From contig NC_081407.1 of the NCBI RefSeq assembly GCF_030272615.1, positions 435,026,730 to 435,090,729 of the forward strand: a DNA stretch of 64,000 nt, given 5' to 3'. Below are positions 13,190 through 24,347 of this stretch, piece by piece; the first letter of the stretch is position 1; each line of letters starts with the position of its first letter. The notes below the pieces were generated by a model. The model worked only from the letters and a program-made list of their open reading frames with translations, searched no databases and was not told the DNA's origin. The position numbers were made by a program, and so were the translations under genes. Source of the DNA: Cryptomeria japonica. Taxonomy: Eukaryota; Streptophyta; Pinopsida; Cupressales; Cupressaceae.

Positions 13190-14540
13190 CGTCTACTCCT
13201 TTTCCTTATTGATATCAATTCTCCTTGCTGGACCATTTGATTTTTCAATTCTGCTTCTATAATGTCTTGCAATTTGACCCATCTTGTTACAAATATGACA
13301 TACCAGACCATTATGAGGTTTGATTCTATTCATCTTGTTATTTCTAAATCTTTTGCATTCAAAATCTTTGTGTTCATATGTATTGCAAGCATAGCATACT
13401 CCATTGAAAGAATGAACATAAATTAAATTCTTGAATTTATCTCGCATCATCTTGCTTCTACATTAAGTAGCCTTGTGCCGAGACTTGTTACAAGAGTAAC
13501 ATTTGATACTAATAGATTGATTTTTGTTTTGACTTTTGTATTCTCTAGCTCTATGTCCAAATCCATAACATGAAAAATAATTTGTTGCAAGATGTGCATC
13601 CTTGGTCTCCTTGAGATATCTATCTCAGTGCTCTGATTTGCAACATGCCTTAACTACCTCCCATGTATTCATTAAGTGTTGTGGTTGTATCAAGAATTAA
13701 TAGGTCAATTTTTTGGTGCAATAGAAATTGTGTTTCCAACAAGTTGTATTAGAGCCTGGGTCATGGGTTCAAACCCCTCGCTTGTGATCAGGGATACTAT
13801 TGCAAGGTGTGCACCCTTAGTCTCCTTGTATTGTGCAACACAACACTCTATTTTGCGATATGGATTAATTGCCTCTCATTGATTCATTAAATCTCACATT
13901 TTATCGGGTATTAATAGGTCGATCTTTTGGTGTAATGACAATCGTGTTTCCAACATAGTTTTCATTAAAAGAAGAATACCTGATAAGAGCAAAAGGAGCT
14001 CTCTAGGCATCTCTTGTATTTTTTAAGCTTTAGTTTTTTTATTCTTGCTATCTTTAACCTTGTCTTTTCCTTTATCCTTTTTTTAACATTCACCTTCTTC
14101 AAAGCCAACTCCACTCTTGTCTCTAATATGTCTCTAAGACTTCAAAACAAACATCTAGCACTTTGCGGCCACCTTTGAGTTTTAATGCATTGTCAATCTA
14201 TTCTCTTGCATCTTTCAGTTCCTCCATAAGTTTGACAACTTCTTCTTCAAGATTTTCACATTATCTAGTCTTTTCATCAAGATTTGTTTCAAATTCATCG
14301 ATAACCTTCTTTCCTTTATCCAATAGGGTTCTTAAAGAATAAATCTTCTCGGCTACCTTCTTGTGTTTTTCTCTACTATCATCTAGGTCTGCCAAAGCAG
14401 ATCTCAATTTGCCTTCCATGTCAACTACACCATCCACATCATTCCATCCATTCTAATCCATATAATCCATGTCTTTTAATTCTTCTTCAAACTCAATGTT
14501 CAAAGTCCAAGATCTACCTCAATGGTTAAGATGACTTCTT
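13190..14540 (-). pseudogene. E1 ORF1 remnant: coiled coil plus CCHC knuckles (gag-like)
   Basis: From 14530 down, the minus strand reads a charged coiled-coil region with LRSALADLDD and GKKVIDEFETNLDEKT, nearly the same as ORF1 of E3 at 52950-52620. At 13450-13193 an 85-codon open frame holds zinc knuckles: CYACNTYEHKDFEC keeps the C-x2-C-x4-H-x4-C spacing, while CHICNKMGQIARHY has lost the His (to Gln) and the last Cys (to Tyr). Further knuckle-like remnants lie at about 13480-13600. No capsid-type N-terminal gag domain is recognised. The role is presumably RNA binding and particle formation, by analogy with Gag. Confidence 0.65.
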
Positions 14541-14546
14541 AAGAAC

Positions 14547-14562
14547 CAAAGCTTTAATACCA
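14547..14562 (-). other. E1 primer binding site
   Basis: On the minus strand, directly after the 5' LTR end CAACA and an AT spacer, comes TGGTATTAAAGCTTTGG. This is a two-mismatch version of TGGTATCAGAGCTT, the sequence complementary to the 3' end of initiator methionine tRNA used by plant copia elements. Confidence 0.75.
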
Positions 14563-14564
14563 AT

Positions 14565-15073
14565 TGTTGAACACTACCAAAAGCTGAGAGTGGAGCGGAA
14601 TTAGCATTCACAAAAACTTGAACATATTAAGTTATTTGAACAACAAAAACTATCCCAATACATGTGCATGAAAGTAAAAAACACAAAAATCCAAACACTC
14701 TCACAAGAACACCGATATTTTTATGTGGAACACCCAAATAGGGAAAAACCACAGTGAGATTCAACCCACAATATATAATAATTGTCTTACAATGAACAAG
14801 GCTACTTTCCAAACAGATCCTACTTCTTCAGACTTGTAGAATGAGGTGCACAACTTCAAGAAAGATACAAAAGAGTACTTGCACATTTGAAGATCACTTC
14901 TTCGGAGCAAGATACACAATTTCTTTAACAATAAAATAGAAATAGTAGATCGAAGTGTATACAAATAACATCTATTAGAATGCAAATAATAGCTCATAGT
15001 GAATACTCATATGTCTGCTCAATATATCTTTGAATCTTCACACAACTTTTGCATCCACCACTTACACACCATG
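14565..15073 (-). repeat. E1 5' LTR, left part
   Basis: The LTR starts TGTTGAACACTACC at 14565 (plus-strand view) and contains the shared LTR hairpin motif at about 14712-14760. It is cut at 15073 by E2; the rest resumes at 21740. CCATG at 15069-15073 is the left target copy of E2. Confidence 0.85.
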
Positions 15074-16143
15074 TGTTAGGTCCCAGAGACAACTAAGAGG
15101 GGGGGGGGGGGGGGTGAATCAGTTGTCAAATAAATTCAAACGAAAAACAACTTAACTAAATTTAATGCTTAATACTGGTAAACCAAACTTTATGCCGGTA
15201 GACAGTTTATCAGTTAATTGTAGTACCGATAAAGATTAATGCATGAAACAGAAAGACAATAACATCCACAACAAACAACACCAATGTTTGTATGTGGAAA
15301 CCTTGTAAGGGGAAAAACCACGGTGGGAAACCTTACCCACAATCAGATGATACTACTACAGATAGTATATGTATACAAATGGGGTCTACACATGCAAAAA
15401 GGCCAAGTGCCTAGAGCTAACTGCTCAAACACAAATAGGAGTCACACTGACTACAATTGGATGGTTAAATCCATTAATGGTATACTGCTCGAAATAGCAT
15501 CTTCATATGTTGGATTCAGTACCGGTGTAGTTCTGATGTCTTCAAAAAACCTTGCTTCACCTTCAAATGATGTCTGCGTGTATAGCTCTGCTTATTCTCG
15601 CATATACCTTCTTACAATTCCTTTTCCCAATTGCATACCGATCTTACAAATAAGATCTTACATATATACCATAACCTAAGACCACTTTTAGTAGGTCGGC
15701 TCTAAAAGATATTACAATAAAACAATTACAAGTAAATCAATAACCGATGCAATATCTGATTCAACATGTCGAATTAATGCATTTACAACAATAATAAATC
15801 ATCTCCAAAGTGTGTTGTGTTGATCTGGAATAGATAAGCCTACCGGTGCATAACCTAGACCTATTTGCCCGTAACAACAAATATGCAAACGCGAACATAC
15901 CAATGAACAAATCTCCAAGACAAAGTGTCCAAATGATGTCTTCAACATAACCAAGTGTTGTTCATGTTATTCCAAGTGCCGATGAATAATATATCCTACC
16001 GGTGTGCTAGATACCGGTGACTGTGCATAAGTCACTTGCTTGCCGGTGAACATTGCCAATTCTCCAAAGTGCCAGAGTTGATAAGTGTCAATGGCTGTTG
16101 ACATCAATGACAAAACTATATCAACATAACCAAAATACCAACA
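15074..16143 (-). repeat. E2 3' LTR with adjoining polypurine tract
   Basis: 1070 bp from TGTTAGGTCC to ATACCAACA. A run of 16 G (15099-15114) lies 25 bp from the terminus, against 7 G in the other LTR. The hairpin motif is at about 15281-15331. The sequence beyond 16143, ATCTCCCCCTTT on the plus strand, is the polypurine tract (AAAGGGGGAGAT) that primes plus-strand DNA. Several more CTCCCCCT tracts follow (16294-16360) in the 3' untranslated part. Confidence 0.93.
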
Positions 16144-16557
16144 ATCTCCCCCTTTGGCATTGATGGCAACACAAGATGGAAAAACATCAAAGTGCCAAGA
16201 CAGAAATGCCAGATACCAAAAACCAACAATCTCCCAAAAGAGATCATAACCAGAAATCAAAATTCAGATATAGAGAGTAATCAATCTCTCCCAAAGTAAC
16301 AATCTCTCCCCCTGAGAGTAATATGTGTTTTCCTTGTGTTTTTTCATATCAATCTCTCCCCCTTTGACATCAAATGCCAAAGTTACTACAAAACCAAGTT
16401 CAAATACAAAAAACCAACCAATTCAGTATACCAACTACTTCCCCTGAGAAGTAGCTCTCATCATCAAAGCCAGAGTAAAATATTTCTCTGTTAATTTTGT
16501 CGGTTGATGACAAATATCAATTGTCTAAGTCTCTATCGATGGGGGTATGACCCCAAG

Positions 16558-18347
16558 CTAATCTCTGAGATATTCAAAAGTCTCCTTAGGCAAAGGCTTA
16601 GTGAAAATATCTGCAATCTGCTCTTTAGTATTCACATAAACCAATTTTACTTCTTTTGCTTCAACATTCTCTTTCAGAATATTCAATTTGATAGAAACAT
16701 GTTTAGTTTTAGAATGTAGTACCATATTCTTAGATATATCAATTGTTGCAGTGTTATCACAATAGATAGTTATAGGTTCCTTGCATTTTACCTTTATGTC
16801 CTTCAACATTTGCTTAAGCCATAATACCTGTGTACAGTTAGTTGTTGCTGCAACATATTCTGATTTTGTTGTTGATAAAGATGTGCAACTTTGTTTCTTA
16901 CTCAATCAAGAAATTAATCTGCTGCCAAGAAAAAATGCTTCGTGGGTGGTGCTTTTTCTGTCATCCACATCTCCTGCCCAATTTGCATCTGTGTATGCAC
17001 ATAATTCAAAGTTTTCATCTCTAGGATACCATAAACCAAGATTTGTAGTGCCTTGTAAATATCGGAAAATTCTTTTTACTGCTGATTCATGATTTTCTTT
17101 AGGATTACTCTAAAATCTTGAAACAATACATATTGCATTCATAATATCAGGTCTTGTTTGTGTCAAATACAGTAAACCTCCTATCATAGATTTGTACCTA
17201 GTCAGATTAACAGGTGTAGATTCATCCCTTAGTGATAATTTGTCATTTGTAGTCATAGGTGTGCTTACCGATTTAGAGTTCTCCATCCCAAATTTCTTTA
17301 GTAACTCCTTCAAATACTTGGATTGACTCAAGAATATACCTTTATCAGTCTGTGAAATCTGCAATCCTAAAAATAATTTTATCTCTCCAATCATAGACAT
17401 TTCAAATTCTTGTTGCATTTCAATAGAAAAGTATTTACATAATCCATCTTCTCCTCCAAAGATTATATCATCAACAAAAAATTCTATAACCAAGATGTCA
17501 TCATTAGTCACTTAATAGTATAAGTTGATGTCAGCATTAACTTTAGAAAAACCAATCTTTCATACCAAGCTCTTGGAGATTGCTTCAACCCATACAAAGC
17601 TTTCCTTAACCTGCAAATCATATCTTTGTTATTTGTCCAAGAAAATCCATCAGGTTGTTCAATGTAAACTTCTTCTTCAAGATCTCCATTCAGAAATGCA
17701 TATTTAATATCTATTTGATATACTTTGTAGTTCTTGTGTGCTGCAAAAGCCAAGAATAATCTGACTACCTCAATTCTAGCTACCGGTGCAAAGGTTTCAT
17801 TATAATCAATTCCTTCTTTCTAAGAACATCCATTACACACTAATCTTGCTTTATTTTTGATTACCTTACCATCTTCATTAAGTTTGTTTCTAAATACCCA
17901 TTTTGTTCCAATCACATTTTTGTCTTTAGGTCGTGGAACTAATGTCAATGTGTTATTCTTTTCAATCTGTTCTAATTCCTCTTCCATAGCTTTAATCCAG
18001 TGCTTATCTTCACATGCCTCATTAATTGATGATGGTTAAATTTGAGAAATAAGACATACCTCTTCATTTTCCAGTCTTCCTCTTGTCATAACTCCTTGAT
18101 ACTTGTTCCCAATTATCTGATTTTCAGAGTGGTTCAATCTTACATACCTGGGTGTCTTCATTTGCTGCAATTCCTCAATTACAGTGGAATTTTTAGATGA
18201 TACCGGTGTAACTGGATCTTCATTCTATACCAGTGGGTTCAATGTAGGTTCATTTGTCAGTATCTCTATTGTCGATTCAGAGTCTATATACCTTAAAGTT
18301 CCTCTAAATTGTTCGTCAATCTTCACATTTGTACTCTCAACAATTTT
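16558..18347 (-). pseudogene. E2 reverse transcriptase and RNase H (broken)
   Basis: Minus-strand order: a linker; the RT start with MEEELEQIEKNNT and [14 protein letters not shown] (about 18000-17880); the first RT aspartate region QIDIKYAFLNG (about 17725-17690); LRKALYGLKQSPRAWYERL (about 17620-17565); FFVDDIIFGG with the RT Asp-Asp pair (about 17480-17455); and RNase H from about 17090 ending ADIFTKPLPKE and EYLRD at 16558. Damage: TAG at 18348-18350, another stop near 18040, a stop near 17820, a ~20-bp deletion near 17563 that removes the residues after WYERL and shifts frame, and TAA near 17516. The RT cannot be made intact. Confidence 0.9.
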
Positions 18348-20619
18348 CTACAATCTTTTGTTAAAACATCTATATGCTTTGCTCTTAGATGAATAACCAA
18401 GAAATATTCCTTCATCACTTCTAGGATCAAATTTGCCAATATACTCATCTCTTATGATATAGCATTTACTTCCAAATATTCTGAAATATTTAAGAGTAGG
18501 AGTAATACCAAACCATAGTTCATGAGGTGTCTTACCAGTTTCTCCTTTGATGTGAACTTTGTTGAACGTATAGACTGTTGCACTTACTACCTCTCTCCAA
18601 TACACATGTGGTAGATTTGCTTCTGATAACATACTTCTAGCTGCATCCAAGATAGTTTTGTTTTTCCTCTCTACAACTCCATTCTGTTGTGGTGTCCAGG
18701 GTGCTGATAACTGTCTTCTGATTCCATTCACTTCACATAATGCATTAAATTCTTTAGATGTAAATTCACCTCCTTGATCTGATCTCAAACATTTGATTTT
18801 CTTACCAGTTTCATTTTCTACCATTGTTTTGAATAGTTTGAACTTCCCAAGTGCTTCTGATTTTTCTTTGAGAAAAGTAACCCAACACATTCTAGAATAG
18901 TCATCAATGATTAGCATGATATATCTATCACCTTGTTTTTTTGGAATTAAGTCAAGAGAATTATTGGATTTTTTTGGAATACTTTTAAAAGATGCTCTAA
19001 CTTGTTTTCCAAATTGACATTCCTTACATACTGGATTGTGAGGTTTGACAATCTTAGGTAAGTCTCTAACTGCCTTAGTAGTACTGATTTTTACCATGCA
19101 ATCAAAATTTACATGACAGTGTCTCTTATGCCATAGCCAACTTTCTTCAATATGTGCAATCAAGCATGTCTTTTCATTGTTATTCAAATGAAACATGTTA
19201 CCTCTAGTTTGATTACCGGTTGCAATTTCCAAACCAGTTATGTTCATAATTTTGCATTTTCCATTCTTGAATTGTAACTGAAATCCTTTTTCAACTAATT
19301 GACCAACACTCAAAAGATTATGCTTTAAACCTTCTACATAGTAAACATTGTCAGTATTATGCTTACCATCAAGAGATATAGTACCTTTTCCTTTGATCAA
19401 ATAAGCTTTATCATCTCCAAATCTTACTAGACCTCCATTATATTCCTGAAAGTTGAAGAATTTACCTTTATCGCCACTCATGTGATGTGAACATCCTAAA
19501 TCAATGATCCATTCATCCTTAACTTCAATTTTAGCTGCCAGGGCCAGCTCTATCGGTTGAACAATAGGTGTCGGTTGATCTTCTGTTATAGCAAGAAAAA
19601 CCCATCCATTGTCTACCGGATCCTCATTAGAATCATCAGTGACTCCTTCATCAGCAAGATAACAAGATTTATCTTTATTCTTCTTAAATCTATATCTTTG
19701 ATATTCAGGGTTAGGCTTGTATGTTCTTCTAGCTTCTTCTCTTAGTCTAGCATGTCTATCAGGACATCTCGAAGCCATATGACCAATCTTATTACAGTTA
19801 AAACATTTAAAGGGTGCTTTACCTTCATACTTACTTCCAACTGGACCTTTAGGCATTTTCCTTGCAAATAGTGCTTCAAGTTCTTCATTTTCTCTCCTAC
19901 TTTCTTCAAGTTCTCTTGCATAAAAGGCTTTCCAATCAGATTTGTCAAATGATGGTGCAGATGATGTTGATGCCTTAAAAGCTAAATCTGTCTTTATAGT
20001 AGCAACAAGACCAAATTCTTCAATTTCAAAAGCTGAAAGTTTTCCAATCAATGTATCCCTAGTTACTGATGTATTAGGCATTGTTCTTAATTCATTGATA
20101 TCAGTAACTTTCATTTTGTATGCTGGTGGCAATCCTCTTAAAACTTTTGAAACAATTTCATCTTCACTTAAGGTTCCTCCACAATATTTAATACCCAAAA
20201 CAATTTTATTTACTCTTTCCATAAAAGCAGAAATCCTTTCATCTTCTTCCATTTTTTAGATTTTCATATCTGACCCAGAAGCTTTCAAGTTTTGCAATTT
20301 TGACTGTGGAATCTCCTTCATTCAATGTTTCCAAATGATCCCAAATAGCTTTAGTAGTAGACATATCTGATAATCCCATGATTTGTTGATCTGATAATGC
20401 GCTCAAAAGTGCTTCCCTTGCTTTGCAATCATTTTCTTCATCTTTTCCTAAGGTAGGTGGATTAGGCTGACTGGGAGTAGGAGAAGTATAGCCATTCTTT
20501 GTAACTTCCCAGATGTCCTTTCCAATGCAATTTAGATGTGTCTCCATTCTGATCTTCCATATGCCATAGTTGGTTCCATCAAGTTTAGGACTGTCCTTCC
20601 TGAAATAGTTAGTAGACAT
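18348..20619 (-). pseudogene. E2 gag-protease-integrase (frameshifted)
   Basis: The start MSTNYFRKDSPKLDGTNYG opens at 20619, and the first 126 codons are gag. A run of six A near 20255 has one base too many and shifts frame. The main open frame (634 codons, 20252-18348) then carries the rest of gag; an intact CCHC knuckle CFNCNKIGHMASRC (about 19810-19770); the protease IIDLGCSHHM (about 19500), where the usual D-S-G is D-L-G; the integrase zinc region HKRHCHV...CKEC; the core with KCLRSDQGGEF (second Asp) and NGVVERKN (Glu); and the C-terminal GIFLGYSSKSKAYRC. The segment expected to carry the first catalytic Asp (HTDLCGP in relatives) is missing at about 18965, so the integrase is dead despite the long frame. 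Confidence 0.92.
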
Positions 20620-20659
20620 TAGATCTCCTCAAGCTGTTAAACTTTTGCAAAAGAGGACT

Positions 20660-20673
20660 AAGCTCTGATACCA
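20660..20673 (-). other. E2 primer binding site
   Basis: The minus strand reads TGGTATCAGAGCTT two bases after the 5' LTR end. It is a perfect match to the usual plant copia site for initiator methionine tRNA. Confidence 0.92.
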
Positions 20674-20675
20674 AT

Positions 20676-21734
20676 TGTTAGGTCCTAGAGACAACTAAGA
20701 GGGGGGGTGAATCAATTGTCAAATAAATTCAAACCCAAAACAACTTAACTAAACTTAATGCTTAATACCGGTAAACCAAACTTTATGTCAATAGACATTT
20801 TATCAGTTAATTGAAGTACTAGTAAAGATTAATGCATGAAACAGAAAGATAATAACATCCACAACACATAACACCAATGTTTGTACATGGAAACCCTGTA
20901 AGGGGAAAAACCACGGTGGGAAACCTTACCCACAATCAGATGATACTACTGTAGATAGTATGTGTATACAAATGGGGTCTGCACATGCAGAAAGGCCAAG
21001 CGCCTAGAGCTCACTACTCAAACACAAATAGGAGTCAAATTGACTACAATTGGGTGGTTAAATCCAATAATGATGTACTGCTCAAAATAACATCTTCATA
21101 TGCTGGTTTCAGTACCAGTGTAGTTCTGATATGTCTTCAAAAAACATAGATTCACCTTCAAATGATGTCTACGTGTATAGCTCTTCTTATTTTCACATAT
21201 ACCTTCTTACAATTCATTTTTCCAATCGCATACCAATCTTACAAATAAGATCTTACATATATACCATAACCTAAGACCAATTTTAGTAGGTCGGCTCTAA
21301 AAGATATTACAATAAAACAATTACAAGTAAATCAATAACCAATGCAATATCCGATTCAACATGTCGGCTTAATTCATTTACAACAATAATGAATCATCTC
21401 CAAAGCGTGTTGTGCTGATCTGGAATAGATAAGCGTGTCAGTGCATAACTTGGACCTATTTGCCGATAACCACAAATATGCAAACATGAACATACCAATG
21501 AACAAATCTCCAAGACAAAGTGTCCAAACGATGTCTTCAACATAACCAAGTGTTTTTCATGTTATTCCAAGTGTCGGTGAACAATATATCCTACCTGTGT
21601 GCCAAATACCAGTGACTATGCATAAGTCGCTTGTCGGTGAACATTGCCAATTCTCCAAAGTGCCAGAGTTGATAAGTGTTAATAGGTGTTGACATCAATG
21701 ACAAAACCATATCAACATAACCAAAATACCAACA
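20676..21734 (-). repeat. E2 5' LTR
   Basis: 1059 bp, TGTTAGGTCCTAGAG...ATACCAACA on the plus strand. It matches the left LTR along its length with scattered substitutions, and the G tract is 7 long. The hairpin motif is at about 20876-20925. The right target copy CCATG follows at 21735-21739. Confidence 0.93.
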
Positions 21735-21739
21735 CCATG

Positions 21740-22466
21740 TCATCTCGCATCCATACTTGTCTCATATAATGCACTCTCATATATCCATCACTGACATGGC
21801 CTATTTTTACAATATATATTATATGAATTAGATCCAAAAATAAACTTCAATAGGTCAGCCGAGGTAATATGAAACATATACATAGCATCACCCCAAAAAT
21901 ACATCATCTAGAAGGTATAAGAAACATGTGAGGGTTCACACCAAGTTGGCACACCTTCCAAATAATACCAAAAACCTTTATGCACAACCACTTAGACCAA
22001 TATGCACAAACCGGTACAACACTTGATTTGTTAAAATTATATTGTCTTAAATTATAGACCTAAAATAAAATGGTTCATCCCCAAAAAACATAACTTCTTG
22101 TTCTGAAACATAGTCATGATACACAAAGTAATCCAAATGGACAACATGATCATCAAACATATATCTGGTACAAACATTCATTTTGGACCATAAATATTTT
22201 CACTAAAGTAGACACAAAAGAGAATAGAAATATTTCCAAACTAGATAAGGAATATCAAACTTCTGGAAACATATTAAATCATCACCTTACTTCATTTCAT
22301 CAATATAACATGAATCCACAATTATTTTTATAAGATAAAAAAAAAAAAAACATCCTAACCAATAACCTGATACACAATGCAGTAGCTGAACATATATACA
22401 TATATCTGGATCACAAGAAACAAAGGTTTGACATCAATGACAACAATGACATCCATATGTGCAACA
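21740..22466 (-). repeat. E1 5' LTR, right part
   Basis: This resumes exactly where 15073 left off (after the duplicated CCATG) with TCATCTCGCATCCATAC, matching 10807 onward of the other E1 LTR. It ends GCAACA at 22466. With 14565-15073 the reconstructed LTR length is about 1236 bp. Confidence 0.85.
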
Positions 22467-22713
22467 TAATTCCTATTAAAGTCATTTTTATGGTGTGTTT
22501 TTTTAAGATATCTAAAAAAAGATTAAGTAGATGGAGCCAAATCACTAGCTTGATGTTGTCTTTTAAAATGTCTTGAGTAAAAGAAAGAAGTCATGGATGA
22601 AGCAAAACGATAGTTGGATGATCCATGATATATTCACTTCAATGTTAGTCTTAATAATGGTAAATAAATAAAGACATATGTTGTAGATAAGTTTCACAAG
22701 TTAATATAATTGT
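22467..22713. other. Spacer between E1 and gypsy element E0
   Basis: About 250 bp of AT-rich sequence with no recognisable feature. The TCACA at about 22705 matches the bases just after the E0 3' LTR (58022-58026), so it may be the left target copy of E0, but the E0 start is not sharp. Confidence 0.4.
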
Positions 22714-23164
22714 TGAATTTTTGTTAGCTAGGGAAGATTTTGTAATAGTAGGTTACTTGTGAGTCTCATGCTTTTCTTTATTTTTTTATTTTTTAAAGTT
22801 GTCATATGTGTCATTTTTTGTGCTAACTATGAACTGGATAGTCCTATTTTGCATTATTTTCTCCTTTTTGGGGAGAGTTTTTAGTTCTTTTTGGTGGTGA
22901 GAAATACTTAGGCAAAGAAGGTGTTTTATTGGCTAGTAAATGATGCACTAATGGGTGGTTTTTAATATCAAATAATTCTCTATTTGTGTTGTTGTGATTC
23001 CAAATTAGTTTTCCTTATGTATGCTAAAAATAATAACCATGGATTTTGTTTTGATTAGAATGTTTAGTTGTTTTTTTTAACAGTAGAGAGTGTTATGAGG
23101 TTCTTACAAAGGAGCTAAGAAACATTTTTCAAGTTTTGTTTATAGAGGGTAGAGGTCTAATTGA
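22714..23164 (+). repeat. E0 5' LTR
   Basis: Aligns with 55748-58021 once the insertion there is removed: shared phrases include GGGAGATTTTTGG-like CTCCTTTTTGGGGAGAG, TTCTTTTTGGTGGTGAG, CCATGGATT.TG and GAATGTTTAGTTGTTT. The right end near 23164 sits just before the primer site. The left end is uncertain by about 15 bp. Confidence 0.75.
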
Positions 23165-23173
23165 TATTATTTT

Positions 23174-23190
23174 TGGTATTAGAACAATCT
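23174..23190 (+). other. E0 primer binding site
   Basis: TGGTATTAGAACAATC follows the 5' LTR, a slightly mutated version of TGGTATCAGAGC, complementary to initiator methionine tRNA. Confidence 0.6.
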
Positions 23191-24347
23191 ACAATGATCG
23201 AGAGGGTAGTCTATGACAATTGGGGGGAAAAGGGCGAGAGGAATGTAGGCCCTCAAAGGAACAATGGTAAAAAAATTTCAAGATTAGAGAGCCATGAGGA
23301 AAGATTAAAATTGGAAGAGACTAAAGAGGAACTAGATAACTTGGAGAATGCTTCTAGGATATCATATCCTATAGAGAGGATTATTGAGGCATGCCGAAAC
23401 AAAGTTCCAAGATAAAGGTTGATATTTCTGAATTTTAAGGTGAGCTCAACCCAAATGCATTTGTAGATTAGCTCCAATAATTGGGGAAGCACTTTGAGAT
23501 AGAAGGCATAGATGAAGATGATCCAAAAAAGAGTAAATTTGTTTGCCTCTAAGTTGAAATCATATGTCACCCTATGGTGGGAAAATGTGTAGAGCTCAAG
23601 AATAAGATAGGGAAAAGATAAATTTTGAATTTGTCCTAAGATATTGAAACACATAAAAGCCTATTTTTTGCCCTTAGATCACCAAAAAAAATCTTATAAG
23701 AATTTTAGAATTTAAAACAAATGGACCAGTCAATGCATATTTATACTAAACAATTTATGAGGTTTCAGATTCAAATAGATATCCAAGAGAGTGAAGGAAA
23801 AGAAACAACCTAGTATGTAAATGATCTCAAATTTCAACTTAAAGATGAGATTGCATTGGTGAAAATTCCTATTATAGATTAGGCATAAAAATATACCTTA
23901 AAGGCTAAGGAGAAACTAAATGGGATAATTAAAATAACATGTAAAAGGGGTGAAAGCTATCAAATTAAAGGGAAAGAGGTTACTTTAGAACCTACCATGA
24001 GTGAAGATCTAGAGGAAGGAAAGAATGTGAAGGTTGACTTTAGAGGAAGGGGAAGCTTTGGAGATAGAGGACATGGAAAACCTCTATCAAGGGAGTCAAA
24101 GCTCTTGAAGTGTTTTATTTGTAATGCAATCCACAAGGCTATAGATTGCCCTCAAAACATGAAAAGGGTGATGGTTGCCCAAGAAGAAGAAAAACCTTGG
24201 TTAGAATAAGTTGAGGCTAAATTAGGGGAGAGCCTAATACTAAGAAGAAACTTAATATTTGGGGACAAGGAAGTTCCTGAAGTTGATTGGAAGAGGAAAA
24301 GTGTCTTTTGAACAAAATGCAAATGTAAGGACAAGGTATGTAAGGTG
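23190..24347 (+). pseudogene. E0 gypsy gag (broken) up to the E3 insertion
   Basis: The plus strand encodes a degraded gypsy gag. An N-terminal charged region is open to 23415. The gag core motif KSYVTLWWENV follows (about 23560-23595), then HIKAYFLP (about 23650), a coiled stretch, and an open frame (23997-24209) with the knuckle CFICNAIHKAIDCP (about 24115-24155). The knuckle spacing is C-x2-C-x3-H-x4-C, common in plant gypsy Gag. Stops and frame changes lie between the blocks. Reading continues to 24347, where E3 interrupts it, and resumes at 54741 as protease. Confidence 0.8.

Larger units (their letters stand above)
15074..21734 (-). mobile_element. E2: complete-length Ty1/copia retrotransposon, target duplication CCATG
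   Basis: The 6661-bp minus-strand element has both LTRs (1070 and 1059 bp, starting TGTTAGG and ending CCAACA on the plus strand), a perfect 5-bp duplication CCATG (15069-15073 and 21735-21739), a primer site and a purine tract. It sits inside the 5' LTR of E1. Coding order on the minus strand is gag, protease, integrase, RT, RNase H, which defines Ty1/copia. It is close in sequence to E4. It is inactive: frameshift in gag, premature stops, a lost integrase segment and a small deletion in RT. Confidence 0.93.
10471..22466 (-). mobile_element. E1: polymerase-less LTR element (two-ORF lineage), 5' LTR split by E2
   Basis: The minus-strand element has two LTRs, an internal region at 11646-14564, a purine tract beside the 3' LTR (about 11646-11655) and a copia-type primer site beside the 5' LTR. 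Without E2 it is about 5.3 kb. The interior has remnants of ORF1 (coiled coil, zinc knuckles) and ORF2 but no protease, integrase, RT or RNase H. Its LTRs and ORFs resemble those of E3, so the two belong to one lineage. The 3' LTR has lost its outer ~150 bp, so no target duplication can be tested on the left. The right flank begins TAATT at 22467. Confidence 0.8.

Noticed and set aside
19942-20259. 105-codon plus-strand open frame
   Set aside because: Antisense shadow of E2 gag.
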